DNA of 64,000 nt, from assembly GCF_000758725.1 (NCBI RefSeq), contig NZ_CP009428.1, positions 1,488,001-1,552,000 on the forward strand, written 5' to 3'. The DNA comes from Paenibacillus odorifer (GTDB taxonomy: Bacteria > Bacillota > Bacilli > Paenibacillales > Paenibacillaceae). The notes beneath the pieces are model-generated. The model made no database searches. It had not been told where the DNA came from and worked only from the letters and a program-made list of their open reading frames with translations. The position numbers and the translations under genes were made by a program. Shown here one piece after another: positions 38,623 to 48,300 of the stretch. Positions within the stretch are counted from its first letter, which is position 1, and the number at the start of each line of letters is the position of its first letter.

Positions 38623-39561
38623 ATGCAGAACGAAACCATATTGGGTACAAAAAAGATCCCTAAACGTCATTTGTCAAAAGGTGTCCGGGAAAACCTGGTA
38701 GCTTACAGCTTCATTGCGCCGAACTTTATCGGATTTGCCCTGTTTACGCTGGTACCTATGTTTTTTGCCTTTATCCTTGCTTTTGTGAAATGGGACGGGG
38801 CCAATCCAATGAAGTTTATCGGGCTGGACAATTTCACCCGGTTGATCAGAGATACAACATTTCACAAAGCATTATGGAATACCATTGTTTACACTATTGG
38901 CGTAGTACCGTTTACCATGATTGTCGCGCTGGCGCTGGCGATCCTGCTTAATCAGAAGATAATGGCCCGCAATTTCATGAGAACCGTATTCTTTTTCCCT
39001 TATGTAGCATCCCTGGTAGCCGTTGCTGCCGTATGGAACTTTATCTTCAGTCCTACGATGGGTCCGATCAACAATATCCTGCATACCCTTACCGGTATCC
39101 CGCTGGAGGATCTTCCCCGCTGGGCGGCGGATAAACACTGGGCGATGTTCACAGTAATACTGTTCACAGTGTGGAAAAACATGGGTTATTACATGGTTAT
39201 TTACTTGGCAGGTCTTCAGGGCATCAACCCTGAATTGTATGAGGCTGCTGAACTTGATGGTGCGGGCGCGTGGAGAAGATTCCGCAATGTGACGGTCCCT
39301 CAACTGGCGCCTACCTCTTTCTTTGTTCTGATGATTCTAGTCATCAATTCGTTCAAAGTCTACGATATCTTTATCAACCTATTTGCCGGCGCCGATAACC
39401 AGTTGAATGATTCTACAAGGGTTATGGTGTATCAAATCTACAATACGGCGTTCCGCTCGCTTGATTACGGATATGCCAGCGCCATGGCCATTGTATTGTT
39501 TCTGCTGGTACTTGGCATCACCATCGTCCAGTTCCGCGGCGAGAAGAAATACGGACAATAG
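38623..39561 (+). CDS. Sugar ABC transporter permease, MalF type
   Basis: The 312-aa protein has six hydrophobic segments and the EAA loop EAAELDGAGAWRRFRNVTVPQ near 205-225. ATG 38623 has GGAGGAG upstream; the longer frame from 38587 has no ribosome-binding site. It pairs with the next permease. No ATPase is encoded in this locus. Confidence 0.92.
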   Translation: MQNETILGTKKIPKRHLSKGVRENLVAYSFIAPNFIGFALFTLVPMFFAFILAFVKWDGANPMKFIGLDNFTRLIRDTTFHKALWNTIVYTIGVVPFTMIVALALAILLNQKIMARNFMRTVFFFPYVASLVAVAAVWNFIFSPTMGPINNILHTLTGIPLEDLPRWAADKHWAMFTVILFTVWKNMGYYMVIYLAGLQGINPELYEAAELDGAGAWRRFRNVTVPQLAPTSFFVLMILVINSFKVYDIFINLFAGADNQLNDSTRVMVYQIYNTAFRSLDYGYASAMAIVLFLLVLGITIVQFRGEKKYGQ

Positions 39562-39576
39562 GAGGATTCAAAAGAT

Positions 39577-40416
39577 ATGGTTGGTAAAAGTAAAGGACTT
39601 AGAATCAGCCTTATGGTTCTTGTGTATATTTTGTTGTTTGCGACAGTACTGGCGATGCTGGTTCCGTATATATGGATGTTGTCTTCTTCACTCAAGATGA
39701 ACAAAGATGTGTTTTCCTTCCCAATGCAGTGGATTCCACAGAATCCGCGCTGGGAGAATTTCGCGGATATCTGGACACGCATTCCGCTGGGCCGTTTTAT
39801 TTACAATACGGCGAAATTATCGATTATCGTAACGATTCTACAACTACTGACTTCCAGCTTTGCTGCGTATGCGTTTTCCAAACTGCATTTCCGGGGAAAA
39901 AACATTCTATTCCTTGGATATATTGCAACAATTGCGATCCCTTGGCAGGCTTACATGGTGCCGCAATTTATCCTGATGCGTTACATGGGGCTTAACAACA
40001 CGCATTTGGCAATCATACTGCTGCAGGCATTCTCGGCATTTGGAGTATTTCTGATGCGCCAGTTCTATCAAGGTGTTCCGGATGAATTATGCGAGGCTGC
40101 CCGTATTGACGGCTTGAGCGAATATGGAATTTGGGCGCGAATCATGCTGCCGTTGTCCAAGCCAGCATTGTCTACATTGACGATCTTCACCTTTGTCGCC
40201 ACCTGGAATGACTTCCTGGGGCCAATGATTTATCTGACGGATACGAAACTCAAGACCATCCAAATTGGACTAAGAATGTTCATCTCGCAATATTCCGCCG
40301 AATATGGCCTGATTATGGCCGCAAGTGTGGTTTCCATTATTCCGGTTGTAATTGTTTTTCTGGCTCTGCAAAAGTACTTTGTACAAGGTGTTGCAGCATC
40401 GGGCATTAAGGGCTAG
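39577..40416 (+). CDS. Sugar ABC transporter permease, MalG type
   Basis: The 279-aa protein has six predicted helices and the EAA motif EAARIDGLSEYGIWARIMLP near 176-195. AGGAGGA precedes ATG 39577, and the gap to the upstream permease is 15 bp. A strong terminator closes the transport operon. Confidence 0.93.
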   Translation: MVGKSKGLRISLMVLVYILLFATVLAMLVPYIWMLSSSLKMNKDVFSFPMQWIPQNPRWENFADIWTRIPLGRFIYNTAKLSIIVTILQLLTSSFAAYAFSKLHFRGKNILFLGYIATIAIPWQAYMVPQFILMRYMGLNNTHLAIILLQAFSAFGVFLMRQFYQGVPDELCEAARIDGLSEYGIWARIMLPLSKPALSTLTIFTFVATWNDFLGPMIYLTDTKLKTIQIGLRMFISQYSAEYGLIMAASVVSIIPVVIVFLALQKYFVQGVAASGIKG

Positions 40417-40427
40417 AACCGTATTTC

Positions 40428-40466
40428 ACCTGGCAGTTGCATTTTTTATAGGCTGCCAGGTTTTTT
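40428..40466 (+). terminator. Terminator of the transport operon
   Basis: ACCTGGCAG paired with CTGCCAGGT, then six T. The stem is nearly the same as that of the terminator at 47275-47320. Confidence 0.8.
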
Positions 40467-40517
40467 ATAAGTCAAAGTGGTCTGTATAAGTCTAGTGATT
40501 ATTCGTTTAACAACGAA

Positions 40518-40532
40518 ATGAATACGCTTTCT
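40518..40532 (+). promoter_or_regulatory. Candidate cre site upstream of the GH59-like gene
   Basis: ATGAATACGCTTTCT fits WTGNAANCGNWWNCW with one mismatch and lies 34 bp before the chosen start codon at 40566, inside the leader. Confidence 0.4.
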
Positions 40533-40565
40533 TTTATTGATTTACAATCAAAGGAGGAGAAGAGA

Positions 40566-43500
40566 ATGAACAGAAGGCACTTTCGTAAAAGGTTTTTCTC
40601 AATAACGATGACTACTGCGCTCGTAGTTGGGATGTTTCCGGCATTCACTCTGTCTGCAGCCTCTGCTGCTACCGTAAATTCTATCTACGCTGCCGCCCAT
40701 ATGGGGGCGACAACAATTGCAGATACTACTCTGCCATCCAGCATTGATATCGGAGACCAGAGCACAGCAGTGAACTGGAATATTGGTGCAGATACCTTTG
40801 CCGTGCCATACGATGCCGTGACCGTCAGCGGTACAGCGAACGGGGGGCGGGTCGTTGCCAGTGTGGAAGTTATTCCGCCCGCAAGTAATCCGTTGGTTTA
40901 CTTTGTGGATAGCGGCAGAGGGGGCGATTCCGTAGGCAACGAGCCTACTTCCTCGCCGCTGTACGAAGCGGTTCGCACGCTGAGCGGCAGCGATTTGCTC
41001 AACCAGTCCCCCGACCAGAAGTATATCAGCGGTACGGCGGACTGGGGATTTGATGATTCCGTAAACAAGGTCAAGAATTCCAAAGACGGGGGACTTACCG
41101 ATCCAGCTACTGATCCGTCCCTATGGACTGTCGGACTTCGTGCCGACCCTGCCAGCAATCATATCGTGTATAAATTAAAAGCGCTTGAAGCTGGAACCTA
41201 TACGCTCAGCAGCGGTTTCCATGATTGGTATGGCAGCCGCTCCCGTGTAATACGTCCTCAGATCGAGTATAAGGATGCTAGCGGGGCAACCAAGACGATC
41301 TTGTTTGACCAGTTCAACACTAATGTGACTAAGCTAATTTCAGGCGAATTCACCATTCCTGGAGACATTGACGTTAGTAGTCCAATGACGTTGACTTACG
41401 CCTATGTTGCTGACGAAAAACCTATTTTGAGCTGGTTCGCCGTTGCCAAGGGCGGAATCAAGAAACAGATCGAAGAAGCTACACAGAGCGCAGCTTCTAT
41501 GGTCAAGGTTCTGCTTGACGGCAACGATATCCAAGCTGACAATGTCAACGGCCTCACATTCAAGGGATTTGGTGTACTAAGCGCTAACAGCACCAGTGCG
41601 CTTTTGATGGATTATAAGTCAGAGCATCCAGAGGCTTATGCAGAAACGCTTCAGATCTTATTTGGTGGAGAACATCCGCTCATGACGCATGTGAAAATCG
41701 AGATGGGCAATGACCGCAATAACTCCACCGGACCTGACCCGGCGACTATGCGTACGGCCGATGAAGAGGCAAATGTTACCCGGCATCCCGGCTTCCAGCT
41801 TGCCGCAGATGCCAAGGCAGTGAACCCTGATCTTAAAGTGAGCATCCTGCGATGGAGTGCTCCGGCCTGGGCGAATAACAACGACAAAATCTATACCTGG
41901 TACAAAAAAACCATTCTGGCCGCTTATCGTGAATACGGTTATATGGCCGATTACGTTAATCCTTATATCAACGAGCACGCTCCAGATTTGGCGTGGACCA
42001 AACAGTACGCTGAGAGAGTCAAGACTGACAGCGAAGGCTTCAACAGCACCGAAGAGGGGGAACTGTACAACCGGATCAAGTCTGTGATTTCCGATGAAGT
42101 CGGGATTGGTAGCTTCGGTGCCAGTATGGTGAGTGATCCTTCTCTGCGGGAAGCTGTGCCGATTGCTGGATACCACTACAACACGGACGACGACAGCGCA
42201 GGCAATTTCAAAAAACTCGCAGAACAATATGATATTGAGGTCTGGAACAGTGAGGCGCAGTCTACCTTCAGTAATTCCTCTTTCCGTCCTAACAACAATA
42301 TGAAAGATCCTACAGTGGCAGGAACCGGCATTGGTGGTGTCGGCAGTCCGCTGGAGATGAGTAACACGATTATTAAAGGATTCGTTAACTCCCGCCGGAC
42401 GCACTTTATTTACCAGCCAGCCATTGGCTCCTTCTATGAAGGCGGACAATATTCCTTCAAGGAATTGGTCAGCATGCGCGATCCGTGGTCAGGCTGGATT
42501 CATTATGATGCGGGTCTTGTTACTCTGCAGCATTACAGCTGGTTTGCGAATGTAGGCTGGGAGAACGAGGATAATACTGCTGGGATCTGGCGAGCGGTTC
42601 CTCAAGCCAGCTCCACAGGTGCGGCAGGCACCAATCCGGTCAGCGGCCGCAACGGTTCCCCTAGCTATATAACCCTTGCAGCACCTGATAAAAAAGATTT
42701 CTCGACGGTTATCGTGAACGACAGCGAGTATTCCAAAATCTACAAGCTGCAGACAGTCAATATGGCTTATACGGGTAATCCATCCATGGAAGTATGGGAA
42801 ACCCGTGCTGCTGATGCAGGAGAAGCGTTCAACAGCAATTATATGCAGTATCTCGGTGATATCACTGCTGATGGCAGCGGGGTGTATACCGTTAAAGTTA
42901 AACCGTATTCGACCGTGACCGTGTCTACTTTGAAGAACAAGGACAAAGAAGAATATAATACACCGCTGCCTGTAGAAGGCGAGCGTACCGTACTGGATAC
43001 CGATACTACAGGAGCGGGACACAGTACTGGGGACAACATTCTGTACGCTGATGATTTTGACTATTCTAAGCAAACAGTCGTGAAGATTGGTGCAGGCGGC
43101 CAATATGAGGGTACCCAGAGCTATATTGAATCCCGCGGCGGTTCCCAAAGCGTTACCCCGCGTTATACCCATGACCGCAATGGGGCATTTGAGGCCTATC
43201 TTCCGGACGGGTCTGATAATTATGTCCTGCGGCAGCAGCTGGACACGGGAACCATGGGGCTTGGCGGCACATGGAACAGCGGAGATCCAGTAACGGCCAT
43301 CGGCGACAACCGGTGGATGAACTACAAGGCCAGTGTTGATGTTTCGTTCGAAACAAACAATACTCAGGGCGGAGCCAATTATGCTGCGATAGGTGCCCGT
43401 TATCAGGGAGGTGGCAGTTCCCACTCCATAACCGGTACACCGTATGTGCTGAAATTCTGGTTCGACGGCGGCTGGCAGCTGCTGGTCAACAATAGCGCAG

Positions 43501-46500
43501 TTGCGAGCGGAAATGCCGCGAACGGTTCCGGCGGCGTGAAGATCGACGGATTCGATACCGCATATGACGCATGGCATAATATTGCCGTTCAGGTTGCGGG
43601 CGATAAAGTGACCGCCTATCTGGATGGGGTGAAGCTGGCTTCCTATACCGATCCTACTCCTGAATTGTCCGGCCGGGTAGATCTGGCCAGCGGCTACTAT
43701 CACGTCCGCTTCGATAATTTGAAGGTGGAGAAGGTTGAGGGCTACACGCCGTATTATTCAGAGCTTCTAGACAATCTTGAAATGTATGACCTGGCTGCTG
43801 CTCCGAACCCTAAATTGATATATACCGGGTCGTGGAGCCATATAAACGGAGCGGGCATGTACATTTACCAGCGTTCTCTTTCTACCAGCCAGGCTGTAGA
43901 CGCTGCAATGGAATACACGTTTGAAGGTACCGGACTGGATATTCTAGGAGCGAATAACGGATCGGCGAAGCTTGAGGTAACGGTGGACGGAAAAGTTATT
44001 ACTCTATCGGCTGATACATTAGCTTCCAAGGAGCTGTACCAGACGTACACACTCCGCGGGCTTAAATATGGCCAGCACCATGTGCAAATAAAGGTGGTAA
44101 GCGGCACCTTGGTTGTCGATGCGGTGGCGGTTGTTTCCGGGGAAGTAACCGGTACTGTAGATACTGCTGCTCTTCAGGCGGCGGTAACAGCCGCGAAAGA
44201 AATGAACAAACAGGATGAATATTCGGACAGAGACTGGCAGCTCTTCGTAGATGCACAGAGCGCTGCACAGGAAGCGCTGGATAATCCTATTTTATACAAA
44301 TTGGATCAGGAAGGAGTTACTCAGCTTGAAGCACGCCTGATCTCCGCCCAGAACCAGTTGACTACGGGAGATATACGGGAGCTTGTCGCTCCTCAGGATT
44401 TGGCTACTTATGCCGGAAAACTGCCGAATCTTCCAGACAAGGTGGAAGCCACTCGGGCAGACGGATCCAAATTGCTGGTATCAGTAAAGTGGAATGTAAA
44501 TGCGGCCAGCTTCAATAATCCGTATGAACGGGTAGCTGTAACCGGCACTTATGGAAATCTGAAAACAACTTGTTATGTGGAAGTGGTGCCGGAGGGGCTC
44601 TTATACTTCCTCGATGCTGGTGTATCGGTGGACGGTATCACGCCGCCGTATACGTTAATCAAGGATTTTGTAGGTGACAGCTTGTTTAATAACAAGGCGG
44701 ATCAGCCTTCGACAGGCAATAGCGTATGGGGGCATACCAGTACTAAGTACCTCCTCAAGGGGCTTGGTGGCGCTGTAGTTCCTTCTGATAAAAGTCAGAC
44801 AGGTGTTTATGGTTCGGATACAAAAAATAATCCACTTGTATACCTGCTCCCTTTGAACGCAGGCAAATATACGATTACGTCATTCCATCGGGACTGGTGG
44901 AACAACACCAACCGCACGATGGATATTACGCTCAGCTATATTGACTCTGAAGGGAAAGAAGTGACCAAACCGGTCCGAACCGGCCTCGTCGCAGGTCCTA
45001 ATGGCGCTATGATTAACTATGACTTCACGCTTCCGTTGAGCGGTACTGTGAAATACTCAATAAACAATACGTATTCAGGCAATCAGGCTGCATTGATCAG
45101 CTATGTGGCTGTAGCTAGAGATAAAGCCAGCGTTGCTAATGAGCAGGCTGTAAATGAGGCTAAGAGTATCATAGAAGGTGCGGTATACAGCGTGCAGAAG
45201 GAAGCGGCAAACAGCGAAGAAGCTGTCCAGACTTGGCTGCTGCAGACGATAGGCGCTCTGCCCGGTCTCAATGATACTGGAGTTGCGATCGGTGAGATTA
45301 CCTTGGCTTCCTTCCAAGAAGCAACCGATGAGACTAACGGAAGCTTCAGCTTTACGGTATCACTGAGTAAGGGAGAGGCTACAGCGGACAGTTCAGCGAG
45401 CGGAACAATCAAGCTGCCGGAGCCGGATACTGTTCAGCCTTTGATTACTCTGTTAGGTGATGCGACAGTGATTTTGCACATCGGTTCTGAATATACAGAT
45501 GCAGGAGCGACTGCTTATGATGACAAGGATGGTGATATTACAGACCGTATAACTACAACAGTTAGCAGTGAAGTATACGGCTTGACTGCTCTCGATACGG
45601 CGAAAGCTGATATTTATACCTTCCATTATAATGTCAGCGATACTGCAGGCAATGCGGCTGCGGAAGTGACAAGAAAAGTAGTCGTTGCACTTGATCCGGA
45701 TGTAATGAAGCCGGTGATTACACTGCTTGGTGAACCATCCATTCAACTGGAAAATGGCGCAAGCTATACGGATGCCGGAGCCACAGCGGTAGATGACCGT
45801 GACGGCGACATTACGGAGCACATTGTAGCAACGATTACGAAGAATGAGGAGAATGTGCTGGCACTGGACACTAAGGCGGCAGGCATCTACACCTATCATT
45901 ATAATGTGAGTGATGCGGCGGGCAACGCGGCTATCGAAGTGACTAGAACCGTGACAGTGGGCGAAGCAGAGCAACCTCCGGTAGTGACACCAACACCAAC
46001 ACCAACACCAACACCAACACCAACACCAACACCGGAACCGGAGCCGGAGCCAACAACAGTACCAACATCTCCGCCGGCGCCAACGGAAGCACCAGTGTGG
46101 ACGGCAGCACCAACGCCAGCAGTCACCCCGTCCCCGGCGCCAACACCGCTGCCGCAGGCCGAAAAGGTTCTTGATCGAAAGGATTTTGCGGCACCGGTTG
46201 GAGGAGTAATAACGGTTCAGCTCACTGAAGCTACAGAATCCATATTGCTTCCAGCAGGATTATCAGGAATCATCGGAGAGAACACTCTACGTCTGGATTG
46301 GAGTAAGGTTGCTATCTATCTGACCCCAGAAGTGTTGAAGAGCATTCAAGAAAAAGCTATTGGAGGTCAAACGGAGGGGGCGCGAATTAAGCTCTCAGCA
46401 GTGAAGGTATCCAGAGATGCTGTGGAACAGTTAATCAATAATCGGGCTGCTAATGGTTCCGTACATTTATCTGCGGCAAGTGATGTGATCAACTTCAGCT

Positions 46501-47264
46501 TGGAGGTTGTTGCTGCGAACGGCACTGCTGTAACGGTAACTGCTTTTGATAAACCGTTGACACTTACGTTCAACGTAGATCCGGATGCCAATATAAGCTT
46601 GCTAGGCAGCTACTATATTTCTGCAAATGGTGCGCTTGATTTCATGGGCGGAACGTTGACTAATGGTAAGTGGACTGCTGAAATACGGCATTTCAGCCAG
46701 TATGCGGTCCTGGAATACGATAAGCTGTTCACGGATGTCAGCAGTGACAGCTGGGCCACTAATGTGATTAAGACCATGGCCGCGAAGCATATTATCGAAG
46801 GCATTTCCAGTACGGAATTTAATCCGCAAGGGGATGTAACTAGGGCACAATTCGCTGCTATGATTGCACGCGCGCTTGGGCTTAAGGCAGGAAGCCATGC
46901 AACATTTGGTGATGTGGATTCCAAGGCCTGGTATGCCGAAGCCGTTGCAGCTGTTAGCGGAGCTGGCATCGTGCTCGGACGAAGTGCAGATTCGTTCGCA
47001 CCGGATCAGAGCATTACCCGCGAGGAAATGGCTGTGATGATCGTTCGTGCTTATGAATATTTGCAGGGAAGCGGGACCAATGAACCTGCTGTAGGATCGT
47101 TCAGTGATTATTCCCGGATTCATGACTGGGCGAAGAGCGCAGCAAATATCGCCGAACAGGCGGGACTGATCAAGGGACGCGGCAATAAGCAATTCGCGCC
47201 ACAAGAGACGATGACCCGTGCCGAAGGTGCGCAAGTTATCTCCAATCTGCTGGGATATTTGTAA
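40566..47264 (+). CDS. Giant SLH-anchored glycosidase, GH59 (galactocerebrosidase)-like
   Basis: The start is ATG 40566 (AAAGGAGG upstream), giving 2,232 aa with a signal peptide (1-36, ending ASAA). Order: bacterial Ig-like (about 41-103), beta-sandwich (108-297), GH59-like barrel (330-790), lectin-like sandwich (818-1058), another sandwich (1065-1192), helical FIVAR-like segment (1198-1268), second Ig-like plus sandwich (1273-1518), two DUF5011-type repeats with GATAxDDxDGDIT (1623-1798), Thr-Pro linker (1806-1863), pre-SLH domain, three SLH domains (2054-2232). Catalytic candidates are E470 in INEH and E563 in WNSEAQ, as in GALC-type enzymes. GH59 members release beta-galactose. The SLH end binds pyruvylated wall polymer, so the enzyme works on the cell surface. 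Substrate is inferred. Confidence 0.82.
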   Translation: MNRRHFRKRFFSITMTTALVVGMFPAFTLSAASAATVNSIYAAAHMGATTIADTTLPSSIDIGDQSTAVNWNIGADTFAVPYDAVTVSGTANGGRVVASVEVIPPASNPLVYFVDSGRGGDSVGNEPTSSPLYEAVRTLSGSDLLNQSPDQKYISGTADWGFDDSVNKVKNSKDGGLTDPATDPSLWTVGLRADPASNHIVYKLKALEAGTYTLSSGFHDWYGSRSRVIRPQIEYKDASGATKTILFDQFNTNVTKLISGEFTIPGDIDVSSPMTLTYAYVADEKPILSWFAVAKGGIKKQIEEATQSAASMVKVLLDGNDIQADNVNGLTFKGFGVLSANSTSALLMDYKSEHPEAYAETLQILFGGEHPLMTHVKIEMGNDRNNSTGPDPATMRTADEEANVTRHPGFQLAADAKAVNPDLKVSILRWSAPAWANNNDKIYTWYKKTILAAYREYGYMADYVNPYINEHAPDLAWTKQYAERVKTDSEGFNSTEEGELYNRIKSVISDEVGIGSFGASMVSDPSLREAVPIAGYHYNTDDDSAGNFKKLAEQYDIEVWNSEAQSTFSNSSFRPNNNMKDPTVAGTGIGGVGSPLEMSNTIIKGFVNSRRTHFIYQPAIGSFYEGGQYSFKELVSMRDPWSGWIHYDAGLVTLQHYSWFANVGWENEDNTAGIWRAVPQASSTGAAGTNPVSGRNGSPSYITLAAPDKKDFSTVIVNDSEYSKIYKLQTVNMAYTGNPSMEVWETRAADAGEAFNSNYMQYLGDITADGSGVYTVKVKPYSTVTVSTLKNKDKEEYNTPLPVEGERTVLDTDTTGAGHSTGDNILYADDFDYSKQTVVKIGAGGQYEGTQSYIESRGGSQSVTPRYTHDRNGAFEAYLPDGSDNYVLRQQLDTGTMGLGGTWNSGDPVTAIGDNRWMNYKASVDVSFETNNTQGGANYAAIGARYQGGGSSHSITGTPYVLKFWFDGGWQLLVNNSAVASGNAANGSGGVKIDGFDTAYDAWHNIAVQVAGDKVTAYLDGVKLASYTDPTPELSGRVDLASGYYHVRFDNLKVEKVEGYTPYYSELLDNLEMYDLAAAPNPKLIYTGSWSHINGAGMYIYQRSLSTSQAVDAAMEYTFEGTGLDILGANNGSAKLEVTVDGKVITLSADTLASKELYQTYTLRGLKYGQHHVQIKVVSGTLVVDAVAVVSGEVTGTVDTAALQAAVTAAKEMNKQDEYSDRDWQLFVDAQSAAQEALDNPILYKLDQEGVTQLEARLISAQNQLTTGDIRELVAPQDLATYAGKLPNLPDKVEATRADGSKLLVSVKWNVNAASFNNPYERVAVTGTYGNLKTTCYVEVVPEGLLYFLDAGVSVDGITPPYTLIKDFVGDSLFNNKADQPSTGNSVWGHTSTKYLLKGLGGAVVPSDKSQTGVYGSDTKNNPLVYLLPLNAGKYTITSFHRDWWNNTNRTMDITLSYIDSEGKEVTKPVRTGLVAGPNGAMINYDFTLPLSGTVKYSINNTYSGNQAALISYVAVARDKASVANEQAVNEAKSIIEGAVYSVQKEAANSEEAVQTWLLQTIGALPGLNDTGVAIGEITLASFQEATDETNGSFSFTVSLSKGEATADSSASGTIKLPEPDTVQPLITLLGDATVILHIGSEYTDAGATAYDDKDGDITDRITTTVSSEVYGLTALDTAKADIYTFHYNVSDTAGNAAAEVTRKVVVALDPDVMKPVITLLGEPSIQLENGASYTDAGATAVDDRDGDITEHIVATITKNEENVLALDTKAAGIYTYHYNVSDAAGNAAIEVTRTVTVGEAEQPPVVTPTPTPTPTPTPTPTPEPEPEPTTVPTSPPAPTEAPVWTAAPTPAVTPSPAPTPLPQAEKVLDRKDFAAPVGGVITVQLTEATESILLPAGLSGIIGENTLRLDWSKVAIYLTPEVLKSIQEKAIGGQTEGARIKLSAVKVSRDAVEQLINNRAANGSVHLSAASDVINFSLEVVAANGTAVTVTAFDKPLTLTFNVDPDANISLLGSYYISANGALDFMGGTLTNGKWTAEIRHFSQYAVLEYDKLFTDVSSDSWATNVIKTMAAKHIIEGISSTEFNPQGDVTRAQFAAMIARALGLKAGSHATFGDVDSKAWYAEAVAAVSGAGIVLGRSADSFAPDQSITREEMAVMIVRAYEYLQGSGTNEPAVGSFSDYSRIHDWAKSAANIAEQAGLIKGRGNKQFAPQETMTRAEGAQVISNLLGYL
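45987..46033 (+). repeat. Hexanucleotide tandem repeat coding for a Thr-Pro linker
   Basis: Seven full copies of AACACC plus a partial one, coding for alternating Thr and Pro. Copy-number change would lengthen or shorten the linker between Ig-like and SLH regions without shifting the frame. Confidence 0.9.
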
Positions 47265-47274
47265 GTAGCATTTC

Positions 47275-47320
47275 AAAGAACCTGGCAGGCTGCATTAAGC
47301 GGGCTGCCAGGTTCTTTATA
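47275..47320 (+). terminator. Terminator after the GH59-like gene
   Basis: AAGAACCTGGCAG pairs with CTGCCAGGTTCTT around an inner GGCTGC/GGGCTG region, followed by TTATA. Confidence 0.8.
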
Positions 47321-47424
47321 GATTTGGAGAGGCAGGGAGTGCTTAGGAAAACAGCGGCCGGAAGTCCAACTATTCACCGCAGTTGCGAGTGCATCTTTTT
47401 TTGAAAAATCCTTGAATTTGAGTT

Positions 47425-48267
47425 TTATAGCTCAGCTCTTTTACCATATTTCCCAGGTGGAATGCCCGTGATGTTCTTGAAGGTACGGATGAAATTGGCA
47501 TAATCGTTAAAGCCGGACAGATAGCAGGTATCGGATACGGAGTTCCCGGCGGACAAGAGCTGCTTGGATAACGCTATTTTTTTGAGCAAGACGTAACGGT
47601 AGATGGTTCCGCCTGTCTGCTGTTTGAACAGATGGCTGAGATAATATTTATCGACGTTCAGTTCTCCAGCGATTTGCTCCAGTGACAGATTTAGATGCAA
47701 GTGGTTGTCGATATAGCTCATGGCTGATTGAATATGTGAGGAAATAATGCTGGGCACGGTGGATCGGGTACGGCTGTACAGCTCATTGATGAGGACGAGG
47801 ATCTGAACCAGGTAGGTCAGAGCCAGAACTTCGCTCCCGTACTGCTGATTCTCTAATGTCTCAATCAGGCGGGAAGCAAGGGTTGTATACTCTGCAATCA
47901 GCGGTTCATCCATTTGCGCGAGATTATGTTCTCCGGGCTGGCGGTTCTGGAAACAAGCGAGCAGATTTGTAGATGCGGTACAGAAGGGATAGACAAGTGG
48001 AGCTTTGAAATGGATTGTCAACCGTTCATAAGGCTCTGGAGATAAATTGATGATTTTATGAATCTCGTGATTGTTGAACAACAGAACATTGCCCCGCTGC
48101 AGGGGATAGCTGAACTGATCTACAAAACCGTTCACCTTGCCGCCCAAGAACAGGAAAATCTCATAGTGATCATGGATGTGAAAATCCCTGGTAGGTGAGA
48201 TGGGCGAGTTTCCGATACCTGCCAGAATATCTCCATCGAACGGCTCATAATACTGGGCATGCTTCAT
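47425..48267 (-). CDS. AraC-family transcriptional regulator with cupin domain
   Basis: The 280-aa protein has an N-terminal cupin-like sensing domain (HIHDHYEIFLFLGG, about 26-39) and a C-terminal AraC double helix-turn-helix (about 175-275, with YLSHLFKQQTGG and GFNDYANFIRTFKNITGIPP). ATG 48267 is used because AAAGGGG lies 8 nt upstream; the frame from 48294 has none. It diverges from the DUF2264-lyase-GH88 cluster, so it probably controls those genes in response to a sugar product. Confidence 0.9.
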   Translation of the reverse strand: MKHAQYYEPFDGDILAGIGNSPISPTRDFHIHDHYEIFLFLGGKVNGFVDQFSYPLQRGNVLLFNNHEIHKIINLSPEPYERLTIHFKAPLVYPFCTASTNLLACFQNRQPGEHNLAQMDEPLIAEYTTLASRLIETLENQQYGSEVLALTYLVQILVLINELYSRTRSTVPSIISSHIQSAMSYIDNHLHLNLSLEQIAGELNVDKYYLSHLFKQQTGGTIYRYVLLKKIALSKQLLSAGNSVSDTCYLSGFNDYANFIRTFKNITGIPPGKYGKRAEL

Positions 48268-48300
48268 TGGAATTGCCCCTTTCAGATTGATCACAATATA

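Noticed and set aside
42489..43703. 404-codon open frame on the minus strand inside the GH59-like gene
   Set aside because: It lies wholly opposite a convincing multidomain coding region, has no ribosome-binding site and no recognisable motif. Other long minus-strand frames at 41658-42449 and 46602-47276 are rejected for the same reason.
45987..46033. CRISPR-like repeat
   Set aside because: A hexanucleotide run without spacers that codes for a Thr-Pro linker.
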